Source of the DNA: CAZJCK01 sp964544635
GTDB taxonomy: Bacteria > Zixibacteria > MSB-5A5 > GN15 > FEB-12
Assembly: GCA_964544635.1 (NCBI GenBank)
Contig: CAZJCK010000006.1
Location: forward strand, 1 to 64,000
Reading direction: 5' to 3'
Length of the DNA: 64,000 bases
The notes under the pieces: generated by a model
The model's input: the letters and a program-made list of their open reading frames with translations, nothing else
Database searches by the model: none
Told to the model about the DNA's origin: nothing
Shown: in pieces, positions 8,880-18,656 of the stretch
Layout: each line of letters starts with the position of its first letter
How positions within the stretch are numbered: the first letter of the stretch is position 1
Program-made: the position numbers and the translations under genes

Positions 8880-8923
8880 AAGCGCTGTTCCCTGCCTGCT
8901 TGGGTGAACCTTTTTTCGCCTGT

Positions 8924-8951
8924 AACTTAATGTCCTGCACAAAAATGTCAA
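8924..8951 (-). promoter_or_regulatory. Predicted promoter of cobO
   Basis: Minus strand: TTGACA (8951-8946), a 16-nt spacer and TAAGTT (8929-8924), about 45 bp before the cobO start. No cobalamin riboswitch was seen between it and cobO. Confidence 0.45.
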
Positions 8952-9043
8952 CAACTGCCGATATTGGTTAATAAAGTGCTTGCGGATACAATAACTTCTG
9001 ATTTACTTGTGAAAAAAATAACGAGGCAGTAAGGCGGTTTTTA

Positions 9044-9072
9044 TTGACATCAGGGTCTATGATATTTATATA
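9044..9072 (+). promoter_or_regulatory. Predicted strong promoter of the Rrf2 gene
   Basis: TTGACA (9044-9049), a 17-nt spacer and TATATA (9067-9072), 96 bp upstream of the Rrf2 start. Autoregulation at this promoter would fit the family but no operator is proven. Confidence 0.6.
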
Positions 9073-9168
9073 GATCGAGAAGATTAGACTGGTTGCCATT
9101 GACGTCGCAAACGTGCTTTTGTGCAAGTCCGGGCGGCGGAGACGACCACAACGCGAAAGAGGGTAGTC

Positions 9169-9594
9169 ATGCAATTCACAAAAGCGGAAGAGTACGGTCT
9201 TCTCGGGGTTATTTACCTTGCAGAAAAAGACAAGTCGGCCGTTACTCCCCTTTCAGAGATCTCCGAGGCTAAGAAGATTCCAGAGAAGTTTTTGGCCAAG
9301 ATCTTCCAGTCGCTGTCGCGGACCGGTATAGTCCGCTCCCATCGTGGAGTACGCGGCGGTTTCACGCTCGGCAAAGACCCCGATGTAATCACTGTGAAAG
9401 ATGTCGTGGAATCGATACAGGGTCCCTATCATCTGATGAAGTGCATCGATGACATGGGGATTTGCGACGAAAGTCAATTCTGCGCTCTTCGCGAGCTGCT
9501 GATTATGGCCGAGAATCGCCTGGTGGAGGTGTTTGAGAGTCATACCCTGGCTGACCTGGTACGCTGGAATTCAGCCAAGAAGGTGGTGGCCTGA
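9169..9594 (+). CDS. Rrf2-family (IscR-like) iron-sulfur transcription regulator
   Basis: A 141-residue protein starting MQFTKAEEYGLLGVIYLAE. A winged helix-turn-helix occupies about residues 1-75 with the family motif RSHRGVRGGFTL. Three cysteines (C92, C99, C105) sit where IscR-type regulators bind a [2Fe-2S] cluster, although the first spacing is one residue longer than in IscR. A cluster-sensing role is therefore likely but inferred. Start 9169 has AAAGAGGG upstream, and an earlier GTG at 9121 adds an unrelated extension. It precedes dcd and the PFOR gene, an iron-sulfur enzyme it may help regulate. Confidence 0.9.
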   Translation: MQFTKAEEYGLLGVIYLAEKDKSAVTPLSEISEAKKIPEKFLAKIFQSLSRTGIVRSHRGVRGGFTLGKDPDVITVKDVVESIQGPYHLMKCIDDMGICDESQFCALRELLIMAENRLVEVFESHTLADLVRWNSAKKVVA

Positions 9595-9705
9595 CGGTTG
9601 GGTGTCAAATAGTTGACACGTCCCGCCGACACCGCTTTAAATACAACAGTCTGGGCATTATCTTTCCGGCGATAGACAACAGAACATGGAAGGGAAGGAC
9701 ACGTT

Positions 9706-10260
9706 ATGCCGGTCAAGTCTGATGCTTGGATTACCACGATGGCGCAGCGCCATGGCATGATCGAACCGTTCGAATCGACCCAGGTTCGCGGTGGCATCAG
9801 CTATGGTGTTTCCTCGTACGGCTACGACATCAGTCTCTCCGATCAATTCAAGGTATTGAAGAGCGGCGAGCTTTCGGAGCTTGATCCCAAGGCTGATTCC
9901 GCCGCCCTGTTTGATGATGTCACCGCCGACTCGGTCGTAATCCCGGCCAACTCTTTTATCCTCGCCCAGACGCGGGAGTATTTCCGTATCCCCCGAAACA
10001 TACTCACGATTTGCCAGGGTAAATCGACGTATGCACGGGTTGGGGTGGTGGTGAATGTGACGCCGTTCGAACCGGAATGGGAGGGCCACGCCACATTGTC
10101 GCTGGCCAACACCTCTCCCCTGCCGGTTCGGGTATATGCGGGTGAAGGGATTGCGCAGCTGATCTTCCTGGAGGCAAGCGAACCGTGTCGAAAATCGTAT
10201 AAAGATAAGAAAGGTAAATACCAGGGTCAGAAAAAGATCACCCTGGCCAAATCGGGCTAA
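9706..10260 (+). CDS. dcd: dCTP deaminase
   Basis: A 184-residue trimeric nucleotide enzyme converting dCTP to dUTP for dTMP supply. The sequence shows the SYGVSSYGYDI substrate region, ICQGKSTYARVGV, and FEPEWEGHATLSLANTSP carrying the catalytic glutamate, then AGEGIAQLIFLEA. Length is typical. GGAAGG lies upstream of ATG 9706. A separate dUTPase is not seen, and whether this enzyme is bifunctional cannot be decided by eye. It is 66 bp upstream of the PFOR gene on the same strand. Confidence 0.95.
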   Translation: MPVKSDAWITTMAQRHGMIEPFESTQVRGGISYGVSSYGYDISLSDQFKVLKSGELSELDPKADSAALFDDVTADSVVIPANSFILAQTREYFRIPRNILTICQGKSTYARVGVVVNVTPFEPEWEGHATLSLANTSPLPVRVYAGEGIAQLIFLEASEPCRKSYKDKKGKYQGQKKITLAKSG

Positions 10261-10326
10261 GGAGCCCATGCAAGGTACACGCATTTTGTAACTGAACATC
10301 AGTTCGGATTCCTGGGAGCGTATAGT

Positions 10327-13300
10327 ATGTTGGAACAGACAGTAAAAGAACAGTCAAAGCAGAAAGATACATCCACGTCCAAGCGACGGATGGTGACCAT
10401 CGACGGCAACACTGCTGCCGCGTATGTGGCTCACGCCACCAACGAGGTGATCGCCATCTACCCGATCACACCGTCGTCAAACATGGGTGAAATTGCCGAC
10501 GCCAAATCGGCGGCCGGCGAAACGAACATCTGGGGTGCAATCCCTGATGTCGTGGAAATGCAGTCAGAAGGAGGCGCCTCCGGCGCCGTCCACGGCGCGG
10601 TGACAACCGGCGCCCTGACCACCACTTTCNNNNNNNNNNCAGGGGCTCCTGTTGATGATCCCCAACATGTTCAAGATCGCCGGCGAACTGACGCCGACGG
10701 TATTCCATGTTTCGGCCCGCGCGGTGGCGACTCACGCCCTGTCGATTTTCGGCGATCATTCCGATGTCATGGCCTGTCGTTCGACCGGTTTCGGCCTGAT
10801 GGCCTCAGGCTCGGTGCAGGAGGTCATGGACCTCTCGTTGATCACCCAGGTGGCGTCGCTCGACAGCCGCATCCCGTTCGTGCACTTCTTCGACGGTTTC
10901 CGCACCTCACACGAAGTGCAGAAAGTCGAAGAGATCAGCTTCGACGATATGCGCAAGCTGATCCCACAGGAAATGGTCGACGCCCAGCGGACGCACGCCC
11001 TCTCCCCTGACCGTCCGACGATCAAGGGAACGTCGCAGAACCCCGATGTCTTCTTCCAGTCGCGCGAAGCGATCAACAAGTATTATGATGCCACGCCGGA
11101 CAAGGTGCAGAAGGCAATGGATCAGTTCCGCGATGTGGTCGGTCGCGACTATCACCTGTTCGATTACATCGGCCATCCGGAAGCCGAACGTGTCGTTATT
11201 ATCATGGGTACCGGCGCCGAAGTGGTGCACGAGACGGTCGACGCCCTGGTTGAGCGCGGCGAGAAAGTCGGTATGATAAAGGTCCGACTGTACCGCCCGT
11301 TCTCGATCGACGCCTTCGTCAATGCCCTGCCGGCGACGGTCAAGAAGATTGGCGTGCTCGACCGCACTAAGGAACCGGGCGCGGTGGGCGAACCCCTGTA
11401 TGCCGATGTCCAGGCGGCAATCAGCGAAGCGCTTGAAAACAAGAAAGCACCGTTCGGTTCCCATCCGGTGATTGTCGGTGGTCGCTACGGCCTGGGCTCG
11501 AAAGAGTTCAACCCGCCGATGGCCAAGGCAGTCTTTGATAACTTGAGTGCTGCCGAACCGAGAAATCACTTCACCGTCGGTATCAAGGACGATGTCACAT
11601 TTACGTCGCTCGATCCCGATCTGTCATTCGATATCGAAGGCAAGAATTTCCGCGGCCTGTTCTTTGGTCTCGGCGCCGACGGTACGGTTGGGGCCAACAA
11701 GAACTCGATCAAGATTATCGGTGAGAACACCGACAACTTCGCCCAGGGCTACTTCGTGTACGACTCGAAGAAGGCCGGCGCCATAACGGTGTCGCACCTG
11801 CGCTTCGGCGAGGCTTTGATTCGCAAACCGTATTTGATCAAGACCGGCCAGTTTGTCGCCTGTCACAACTTCAGCTTCCTCGAGAAGTACGATATGGTCG
11901 ACAAGCTGATCGAGGGCGGCACCTTCCTGTTGAACTCACCGTACGGTAAGGACGAGGTCTGGGATCACCTGCCCAAGGAGGTGCAGCAGCAGATCATCGA
12001 CAAGAAAGCGAAGTTCTACGTGATCGATGCTATCGCCCTGGCCAAGGAGCTTGGCCTGGGGGCACGCATCAACATGATCATGCAGACCGCCTTCTTCCTT
12101 ATTTCCGGCATCCTGCCAAAGGACAAGGCGATTGAAGCGATCAAGGATTCGATCGTCAAGACCTACGGTGACAAGGGAGAGAAAGTCGTCAACATGAACT
12201 TCGCCGCGGTTGACGGCGCCTTGAACAAGCTGGAGCCGGTTGATTACCCGACCGGCGTGACCAGCACCAAGACCCGTCCGCCGATTGTCCCGGCCCATGC
12301 ACCGGAGTTCGTGCAGACGGTGACGGCGGAGATCATTGCCGGACGCGGCGACGACCTGCCGGTGTCGAGCTTCCCGGTCGACGGTACCTATCCGACCGGC
12401 ACGACCCAGTACGAGAAGCGCAACATCGCAGTCGATATCCCGGTCTGGGAAGAAGACATTTGTATTCAGTGTAATATCTGCTCGGCAGTCTGTCCACACG
12501 CTGCGATCCGTCCAAAGGTGTACGAAGAGAAGCATCTTGAGGGTGCGCCGGAGACGTTCAAGGCGGTGGACGCCATGACCAAGCAGTTCGCCGGTTTGAA
12601 GTACACGTTGCAGGTGGCGCCCGAGGATTGTACCGGGTGTGAAATCTGCGTGAACGCCTGCCCGGTCGAAGCCAAGGATGATGACGGCAACAAGACCGGA
12701 CGCAAGGCAATCAACATGGCGCTGCAGGCACCGCTGCGCGAAGCCGAAGCGGCAAACTACCGCTTCTTCCTCGACGAAATCCCTGATCCCGATCCGGAAA
12801 AGATCGGCTTCAACATGGAAACGCTCAAGGGCTCGCAGTTCGTCAAACCGCTGTTTGAGTACTCCGGCGCCTGTGCCGGTTGCGGCGAGACACCGTACGT
12901 AAAACTGATGAGCCAGCTCTTCGGCGACCGCGCTCTCTGCGCCAACGCCACCGGCTGCTCCTCGATCTACGGCGGTAACCTCCCCACCACGCCGTACTGC
13001 CAGCGTTCCGACGGTCGCGGCCCGGCCTGGTCCAACTCGCTGTTCGAAGACAACGCCGAGTTCGGTATGGGCATGCGCCTGACCGCCGATAAGCTGCGCG
13101 AGTACGCCTTGATTCTGGTCAAAGAACTGGTGCCGGAGATGTACGACGACCTGAGCAGCGCCGTCATGACCGACCAGGCCGGCATCGAGAAGCAGCGCGA
13201 GCGCGTTGCCATTCTCAAGCAGAAGCTCGACGGTCTCAACGGTTCGGAACGGGTAAAGGCGCTGAAGTCGGTCGCCGACTTCCTCGTCAAGAAATCGGTC

Positions 13301-13954
13301 TGGATCATCGGTGGCGACGGCTGGGCGTACGACATCGGTTTCGGCGGCCTCGACCATGTCCTGGCCTCCGGCAAGAATGTCAACATGCTGGTGCTCGATA
13401 CCGAAGTCTACTCCAACACCGGCGGACAGATGTCGAAAGCGACGCCGCGCGGCTCGATCGCCAAGTTCGCTGCCGGTGGTAAGCCGACGGCCAAGAAGGA
13501 CCTGGGCCTGATGATGATGTCGTACGGCAACATCTATGTGGCCCAGGTTGCCATCGGCGGCAGCCATAACCAGACGGTGAAGGCGATGGTGGAGGCGGAG
13601 AAGTACGAGGGTCCGTCACTGTTGCTCTGTTACTCCCACTGTATCGCCCAGGGCATCGACATGAGTCATGGTCTGGAGAACGAGGACAAGGCGGTCAAGT
13701 CAGGTCACTGGCTGCTGTACCGGTACAACCCGGATCTCATCGATCAGGGCAAAAACCCGCTGCAGCTCGACAGCAAGAAGCCGAGCATCAGTTTTGAGGA
13801 CTATGCGTACGCCGAGATCCGTTTCCGGTCGCTTCTAAAGAAGGATCCGGAACGGGCCAAGATGCTTTTGAACCTTGGCCAGCAGGATTGTGACCGCCGC
13901 TGGAACCTCTATTCCCAGCTGGCGGGCATGGATTACGCCCACATCGGGCAGTAA
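10327..13954 (+). CDS. nifJ: Pyruvate:ferredoxin (flavodoxin) oxidoreductase, interrupted by an assembly gap
   Basis: A single-chain PFOR of about 1,209 residues that converts pyruvate and CoA to acetyl-CoA, CO2 and reduced ferredoxin. The N-terminal domain starts near VTIDGNTAAAYVAHATNEV. Two 4Fe-4S motifs follow (CIQCNICSAVCP and CTGCEICVNACPVEA). The C-terminal TPP domain carries CAGCGETPYVKL, ATGCSSIYGG and GGDGWAYDIGFGGLDH. Ten Ns at 10630-10639 split it into two apparent reading frames. Family members read TTTF-TAS-QGLLLMIPN here, so nine real bases are missing and the gene is almost certainly intact. It may be co-transcribed with dcd. Confidence 0.95.
10630..10639. other. Run of ten Ns (assembly gap)
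   Basis: Ten unknown bases inside nifJ. TTC precedes and CAG GGG CTC follows. The conserved PFOR sequence needs exactly three residues here, so the true length should be 9. The apparent frameshift would then be an artefact of the placeholder. Confidence 0.9.
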
Positions 13955-13978
13955 GGGCAGCTCCAACATGCTGTACGC

Positions 13979-14011
13979 AAGGAGGCGGTTCTGGCCGCCT
14001 CCTTCTTTTTT
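13979..14011 (+). terminator. Rho-independent terminator after nifJ
   Basis: The hairpin GGAGGCGG-TTCTGG-CCGCCTCC (13981-14002) with a TTCTTTTTT tail lies 26 bp after the PFOR stop codon. Confidence 0.85.
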
Positions 14012-14174
14012 GCCCGGCCGAACCGTTTCCGCCCCAGGGGGTATAAATCGAGGAGCAATTGACCGATGACAAGTACAGGCGCCGCTGAAGCGGTACTTGT
14101 GCATTCTGGTTGACAGGCCTGTATCGGCGGATATCTTGCAGCGAAAAATGAACACCCAGGTTACGGAGATAATT

Positions 14175-15191
14175 GTGAAGAAGAGTGTTAACACCATTCT
14201 GGCAGCACTGCTACTGGCATCAATGACCCTGTCGCCCGTCTGGTCGGCCGACAAACTGCCTGTCGAAAAAGCCGGCAGCATCGGTCAACCGACCGGAAAG
14301 ATCGCCTTCATTCGTGAAGGGGATGTCTGGATGATGGATGTCACCGGGGCTAAACAAGAGAAGGTAGTGTCGGCGCAGAATGTCGACGGTCGCCTGAGCT
14401 GGTCGCCGGACAACAAGATGATCGCCTTTACCCGGACCGGTATGGTCGATTTGAAAGGCCCCGACGGTATGGGCGGACGTCACAAGCTGAACGACATTTT
14501 CATCACCTATACCGACTCGACCCACAAGGCCAACCTCAACTGGATGCGGATTACCGACGATCTTGGGAGTCGTGACCCGGAATGGAGTCACGACGGTGAG
14601 TCGATCTTATTCTGGAAGGATATCAACGCCAACCAGGTGAATGCCGCCTATCCGAACTACCAGTTGATGTTGATGGACCCGGAAACGTATACTCCCAGGC
14701 CGCTGCGCAAGGACTGGCAGAACTTCTACGACGAATTCCTGATCGCGCCAAGCATGGGACCGAACGGGACGATTGCGGCGGTGTCGATGTTCCAGCAGAA
14801 GCAGCAGGGTCTGGTGGTGCTTAAGCCTGAGGAATACATGCTGTCGCTCGACAGCGTAAAGGCCCGGGCGCTCAAACATGCCAATCTGGTTGGTCCGAGC
14901 ATTTCGCCCGACGGCAAGTGGCTGGCGTATATCAGCAACGACCTGAACGACGCCGGTCTGTATATCAGCACCCTCGACTTTAAAGAGACCTATCTTGTTC
15001 AGTCGCCGCCAGTCGGTACCTACCTGTACACCTATGCCCCGAGCTGGTCGTCGGATTCAAAGTGGCTCACTTTCAGCACGACGGACGGTTCGGTGTGGAT
15101 TGTCGATATTACCGGCAACAACGCCCGCCGTGTGACCGGCCCGGGCCTCGACAAGGCACCGGCCTGGTCGAAAGCAACCGGCAGCAACTGA
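14175..15191 (+). CDS. Secreted TolB-like (PD40) beta-propeller protein
   Basis: A 338-residue exported protein. A signal peptide (VKKSVNTILAALLLASMTLSPVWSA) is followed by repeated WD40-like/PD40 units such as GRLSWSPDNKMIAFTR, RDPEWSHDGESILFW, GPSISPDGKWLAYIS and APSWSSDSKWLTFST. This is the beta-propeller of TolB-type proteins. The GTG at 14175 is chosen since GGAG lies 6 nt upstream and the signal peptide starts there. No TolB N-terminal domain is seen and no pal or tolA is adjacent, so it is not called tolB. A periplasmic binding or scaffolding role is inferred. A terminator follows it. Confidence 0.8.
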   Translation: MKKSVNTILAALLLASMTLSPVWSADKLPVEKAGSIGQPTGKIAFIREGDVWMMDVTGAKQEKVVSAQNVDGRLSWSPDNKMIAFTRTGMVDLKGPDGMGGRHKLNDIFITYTDSTHKANLNWMRITDDLGSRDPEWSHDGESILFWKDINANQVNAAYPNYQLMLMDPETYTPRPLRKDWQNFYDEFLIAPSMGPNGTIAAVSMFQQKQQGLVVLKPEEYMLSLDSVKARALKHANLVGPSISPDGKWLAYISNDLNDAGLYISTLDFKETYLVQSPPVGTYLYTYAPSWSSDSKWLTFSTTDGSVWIVDITGNNARRVTGPGLDKAPAWSKATGSN

Positions 15192-15217
15192 CAATTCTTG
15201 TCAACATGATTCAGAAC

Positions 15218-15245
15218 AAGCCCCTTGGTACGAGGGGCTTTTTCT
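15218..15245 (+). terminator. Rho-independent terminator
   Basis: AAGCCCCT (15218-15225), a 7-nt loop and AGGGGCTT (15233-15240) followed by Ts. It ends the beta-propeller transcript. Confidence 0.8.
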
Positions 15246-15374
15246 TTGGTCTGAAATACCACGAAAACTGTTTAACTGTGCACAATTTGATCTCACTCTG
15301 TCCGCTGCCTCTGCCGATACACCATATAGTGAGCATGGAAGCAGTAGACTTGTAACGGTGGGGGCAGACGAGCA

Positions 15375-16853
15375 ATGGCGCACGCAGCCGAAGCAACACA
15401 GAAATTGCCGGTACGGGACCCCAACCGCTATTCCCTCCGACCGATCTTCCTCAACTGGCCCCTCTCGGAACCGGGATTGGACGGAGCCGATGTCTTTGAC
15501 GCCCGCGACCTGGCATCCTACGACCTGATCTTCTTCGATCCCTATCACTTCGCCGTCGATCATGAACTGTGGAAAGACAGTATTGAGCTTTCCGAGGGAC
15601 AGTACATCTCAATCGACGAACAGGGATTGCTGAAGTTCCTGGCGATCGCCAGGAAGGCGACCGAACAACTGCAGAAGGCGGTTGAGAAGGGGGCCACGCT
15701 GGTGATTCGCGCGCGCATCCCCAACTCTCACCTCTCGGTACGCAAGCGCTCGACTGTCGGCACCTCGTCGTACACCTCCTCGGTCATATCATCGTTCTTC
15801 TGGCTCGAGCCGATCGTCGGCAAGTTTTCGATGCGCATAAGCAATGCCCAGACCATCCGCTACCGTGACAGCCGGCATGCCCTCAAGCGGGTGATGGGCG
15901 ACTGTGCCGTGGTCTGCCGCCAGACCCAGGAAGCACTGTCGACCGGCCGGCGACGCGTCGTCGCCACCGCCGGTGGCTCCGACCAGCCGGCGATTACCAA
16001 GGTCAGTTTTGAGAACTGGCGGGGTTCGGTCTACTTCGTCCCGGAATTCCAGATCCAGGGGGAAACCGACAAGCTGATTCGCGCCATGATCAAAGAGCGC
16101 GAGGCCACCACCGACTTCGACGACCATCCTGACTGGATGCGTACCTATGACAGTCACGTTGGCTCACTGATCAGCCGCAAGTACAGCACCGAGTCGGTCG
16201 ATGAACAGATTGCCGCCCTGGAAAAGCAGCGCTCGGTGATACTGTCGCACCAGCAGACCGTCAATCAACTGGGCGATCTGCTCCACGACCACGGTCCGGA
16301 GTTTGCAGCTGCCGTCGAATCGGCCCTCGGCATCCTCGGCTTTAACCTGAACCCTGGCAAGTTTACGTCGGGCAGCGGTTTCTTCGACGGTGTCCTGGCG
16401 GGTGATCGGACTTCGCAGGTACTGGTGCGATACGTCGCTACTCCAAACAGCCACATCGGCGTACCGGAGGTCGAGGCGATCAGCACCGCGCTGGCCTCGC
16501 ACCAGCTCGAAGTGGCGCCCAAATCAATTCTTGTATTCAATCCCTTCTCCGGCACTGACCCCATGATGCGACAACAATGGCTGGAGACTGAGGTAGTATC
16601 GGCGGCGAGAAGGGACAACATATGCCTGTTACCATCATACGAGCTTTTCGTCGCCGCATACTATCTCCTTGGACGTTGGGATTCAGAATCGATACAGAAC
16701 GTGACGTTTGCCCTGCGTCGCGACCTTCTCGAATGTGACAGCCTGTTCCAGCTCAATCGTATCAAGTATGCAGTTGATATGCCGACAATACCGGCACTGG
16801 CGCGATTGGCCTCCAACCAGCCAACTCTCATTACTCCGACCGGCGACGAGTAA
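15375..16853 (+). CDS. Protein of unknown function
   Basis: A 492-residue soluble protein that I do not recognise. The first 100 residues (DVFDARDLASYDLIFFDPYHF...) look like an alpha/beta domain. A coiled-coil-prone stretch lies around residues 270-300 (SVDEQIAALEKQRSVILSHQQTVNQL). The C-terminal part (about 310-430) resembles the layout of a nuclease-like alpha/beta module (LGFN...GSGFFDGVLAGDRTSQVLVRYVATPN...), but no PD-(D/E)xK set is certain. There is no signal peptide or transmembrane helix. It stands alone, convergent with pepA, and has normal codon use. Confidence 0.7.
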   Translation: MAHAAEATQKLPVRDPNRYSLRPIFLNWPLSEPGLDGADVFDARDLASYDLIFFDPYHFAVDHELWKDSIELSEGQYISIDEQGLLKFLAIARKATEQLQKAVEKGATLVIRARIPNSHLSVRKRSTVGTSSYTSSVISSFFWLEPIVGKFSMRISNAQTIRYRDSRHALKRVMGDCAVVCRQTQEALSTGRRRVVATAGGSDQPAITKVSFENWRGSVYFVPEFQIQGETDKLIRAMIKEREATTDFDDHPDWMRTYDSHVGSLISRKYSTESVDEQIAALEKQRSVILSHQQTVNQLGDLLHDHGPEFAAAVESALGILGFNLNPGKFTSGSGFFDGVLAGDRTSQVLVRYVATPNSHIGVPEVEAISTALASHQLEVAPKSILVFNPFSGTDPMMRQQWLETEVVSAARRDNICLLPSYELFVAAYYLLGRWDSESIQNVTFALRRDLLECDSLFQLNRIKYAVDMPTIPALARLASNQPTLITPTGDE

Positions 16854-16854
16854 C

Positions 16855-16966
16855 AGCTGTGTAGCTACTCTCACCGCGCACGGGCGGTGCTTGCCCTATG
16901 CGAAATTGTCGGTTCATCCCCACCTGAAAAGTGGGCTACCCCTACCCCGATCGCGGGCTGCCCGCT
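16855..16966. terminator. Convergent intergenic region with possible terminators
   Basis: The space between two convergent genes. GCGGG-CTG-CCCGC (16953-16965) followed by TTTAGAGTTTTTT could end the upstream plus-strand gene, running into the pepA stop. A CCCAC/GTGGG hairpin sits near 16918-16934. Both are short, so this is tentative. Confidence 0.4.
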
Positions 16967-18463
16967 TTAGAGTTTTTTCCAGTCGGACAACACCTGCACG
17001 ATCAGGCGCATGCCGATTCCGGTCACGCCCTTTGGGATATATTCCCGTCCGCTCGGTTCCTGGTCAACATAGGCGATGTCGACGTGCATCCACGGCCAGT
17101 CGCCGATGAAGTTCTCCAAAAACGCGCCGGCACTCATGGTGGCGGCCGGTTTGCCGCCGGAATTTTTCAGGTCGGCGACCGGGGATTTCATCAGGTCATG
17201 GAAATCATCCCACAGCGGCATCCGCCAGACCCGTTCACCCGAGACCTCGGCCGCATCATAGAACCGTTCCGACAACGTGTCGTTGTTGCCCATGATGGGC
17301 GCACCGGAATAGCCAAGCACATAGAGGGCGCCACCGGTGAGCGTGGCGACATCGATTACCGCCTGCGGTTCAAATTTGTTGGCATAATCGAGCGCGTCGG
17401 CGAGAATGAGGCGACCCTCGGCATCGGTGCTGATAACTTCTATGGTGAGACCCTTGCGGCTTGTGATGACGTCGCCGGGACGATACGCCTTGCTCGACGG
17501 CATGTTTTCGACGGTCGGGATGAGGCCGACGACATTAATCGGGAGTTTGAGGCGCGCGATTGTCACCATCGCCGCCAGCACCACCGCTGAGCCGGTCATG
17601 TCGGCCTTCATCTCATGCATGTTGGCCGGCGGCTTGAGTGAGATGCCGCCGGTGTCGAAAGTGACACCCTTGCCGACCAGCACGACCGGTTTCTGGCCAT
17701 CCTTGCCGCCCTTGTAGTTCATGATGACAAAGCGCGGCGGATTATCCGATCCCTGGGCCACCGCCAGAAGCGCCCCCATCTTCTCCGAGGCGATCTTTTT
17801 TTCATCGAGGACGCGGGTGCTGAACTTGTAGCGCCGTCCCAGTTCTTTGGCCTGATCGGCCAGCACGATCGGGGTCAGGTCGTTGGCCGGGGTGTTGGCC
17901 AGATCACGCACCAGGCATTGCCCCTCGGCCATCGCCTGGCCACGTTCAATCGCCGAAGCGATCTTCTTGTCCCGCTTCTTGTCGAGAACGACTACCTGCA
18001 ACTCTTCAAGATCGCGATCGGCTTTGGCGTCCTTCGTTTTGTAACGATTGAATTTGTACGCCCTCAGGATTTGCCCCTCGACAGCCGCCTGGAAACAGTT
18101 CTCATCCGTAGCCGACTCCAGCACAAATGCCGCCGTGGCCGAACGGTTCATGCCGGACGTCGAGGCGGCTACGCCGGCCGCTTTGCGGTAGCTGTCGGGG
18201 GTGATTTTATCCGACGGTCCGACGCCGGTGAGGATGACACGGTCGGCTTTGTAGCCGGATGGCCGCATCAGGATGCCGGTCTGCTTGATCTTGCCGGTAA
18301 ACTCTTCGCTCTCGACAAGCGCCGTAACCGCGCCGCCGGTGGCGCCGTCGAGGGCTTTCAGTTCGCCCGATAACTTGCTGTCCATCTGCTCGACAAAAAT
18401 AACGATGGAATCGACTGCCAGATCCTTGATCGCTTTGCTGGTGGTTGCAACAGTGAGGCTCAT
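16967..18463 (-). CDS. pepA: Leucyl aminopeptidase (M17 family)
   Basis: A 498-residue cytosolic zinc/manganese aminopeptidase. The catalytic C-terminal domain shows VLVGKGVTFDTGGISLKP, the metal-binding MKADMTGSAVV, and the family signature STDAEGRLILADALDYA (usually NTDAEGRL; here Ser replaces the first Asn). The N-terminal macro-like domain spans about residues 1-160. Length is normal. AGGGAG is found about 12 nt before the ATG. A 193-bp gap separates it from aroC on the same strand. Confidence 0.95.
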   Translation of the reverse strand: MSLTVATTSKAIKDLAVDSIVIFVEQMDSKLSGELKALDGATGGAVTALVESEEFTGKIKQTGILMRPSGYKADRVILTGVGPSDKITPDSYRKAAGVAASTSGMNRSATAAFVLESATDENCFQAAVEGQILRAYKFNRYKTKDAKADRDLEELQVVVLDKKRDKKIASAIERGQAMAEGQCLVRDLANTPANDLTPIVLADQAKELGRRYKFSTRVLDEKKIASEKMGALLAVAQGSDNPPRFVIMNYKGGKDGQKPVVLVGKGVTFDTGGISLKPPANMHEMKADMTGSAVVLAAMVTIARLKLPINVVGLIPTVENMPSSKAYRPGDVITSRKGLTIEVISTDAEGRLILADALDYANKFEPQAVIDVATLTGGALYVLGYSGAPIMGNNDTLSERFYDAAEVSGERVWRMPLWDDFHDLMKSPVADLKNSGGKPAATMSAGAFLENFIGDWPWMHVDIAYVDQEPSGREYIPKGVTGIGMRLIVQVLSDWKKL

Positions 18464-18656
18464 ATCCGTTATCTCCCTTGTGGTTAAGCTTTACGACAGT
18501 GTAGGTGATGGGAGATGCCGGGGCAAGGATTTTGCGATGACGGACCAGCCACCGGCGATAAACCACTGTTCAACATGGCAGGTCCGTCGCCGGTGCTATC
18601 GCACCGCTTGGGGACTTTCCCTGCGACGTTATTGCGTGTTCAGGTTGGGACTACGC

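Noticed and set aside
10327..11010. A truncated or frameshifted PFOR
   Set aside because: The break coincides exactly with the Ns, and a 9-base gap restores the frame and the conserved motif.
11936..13567. A 543-residue antisense open reading frame over PFOR
   Set aside because: It mirrors the codon usage of the sense gene; no motif and no ribosome binding site.
14175..15191. tolB assignment for the beta-propeller protein
   Set aside because: It lacks the TolB N-terminal domain and has no tol or pal neighbours, so only the fold is claimed.
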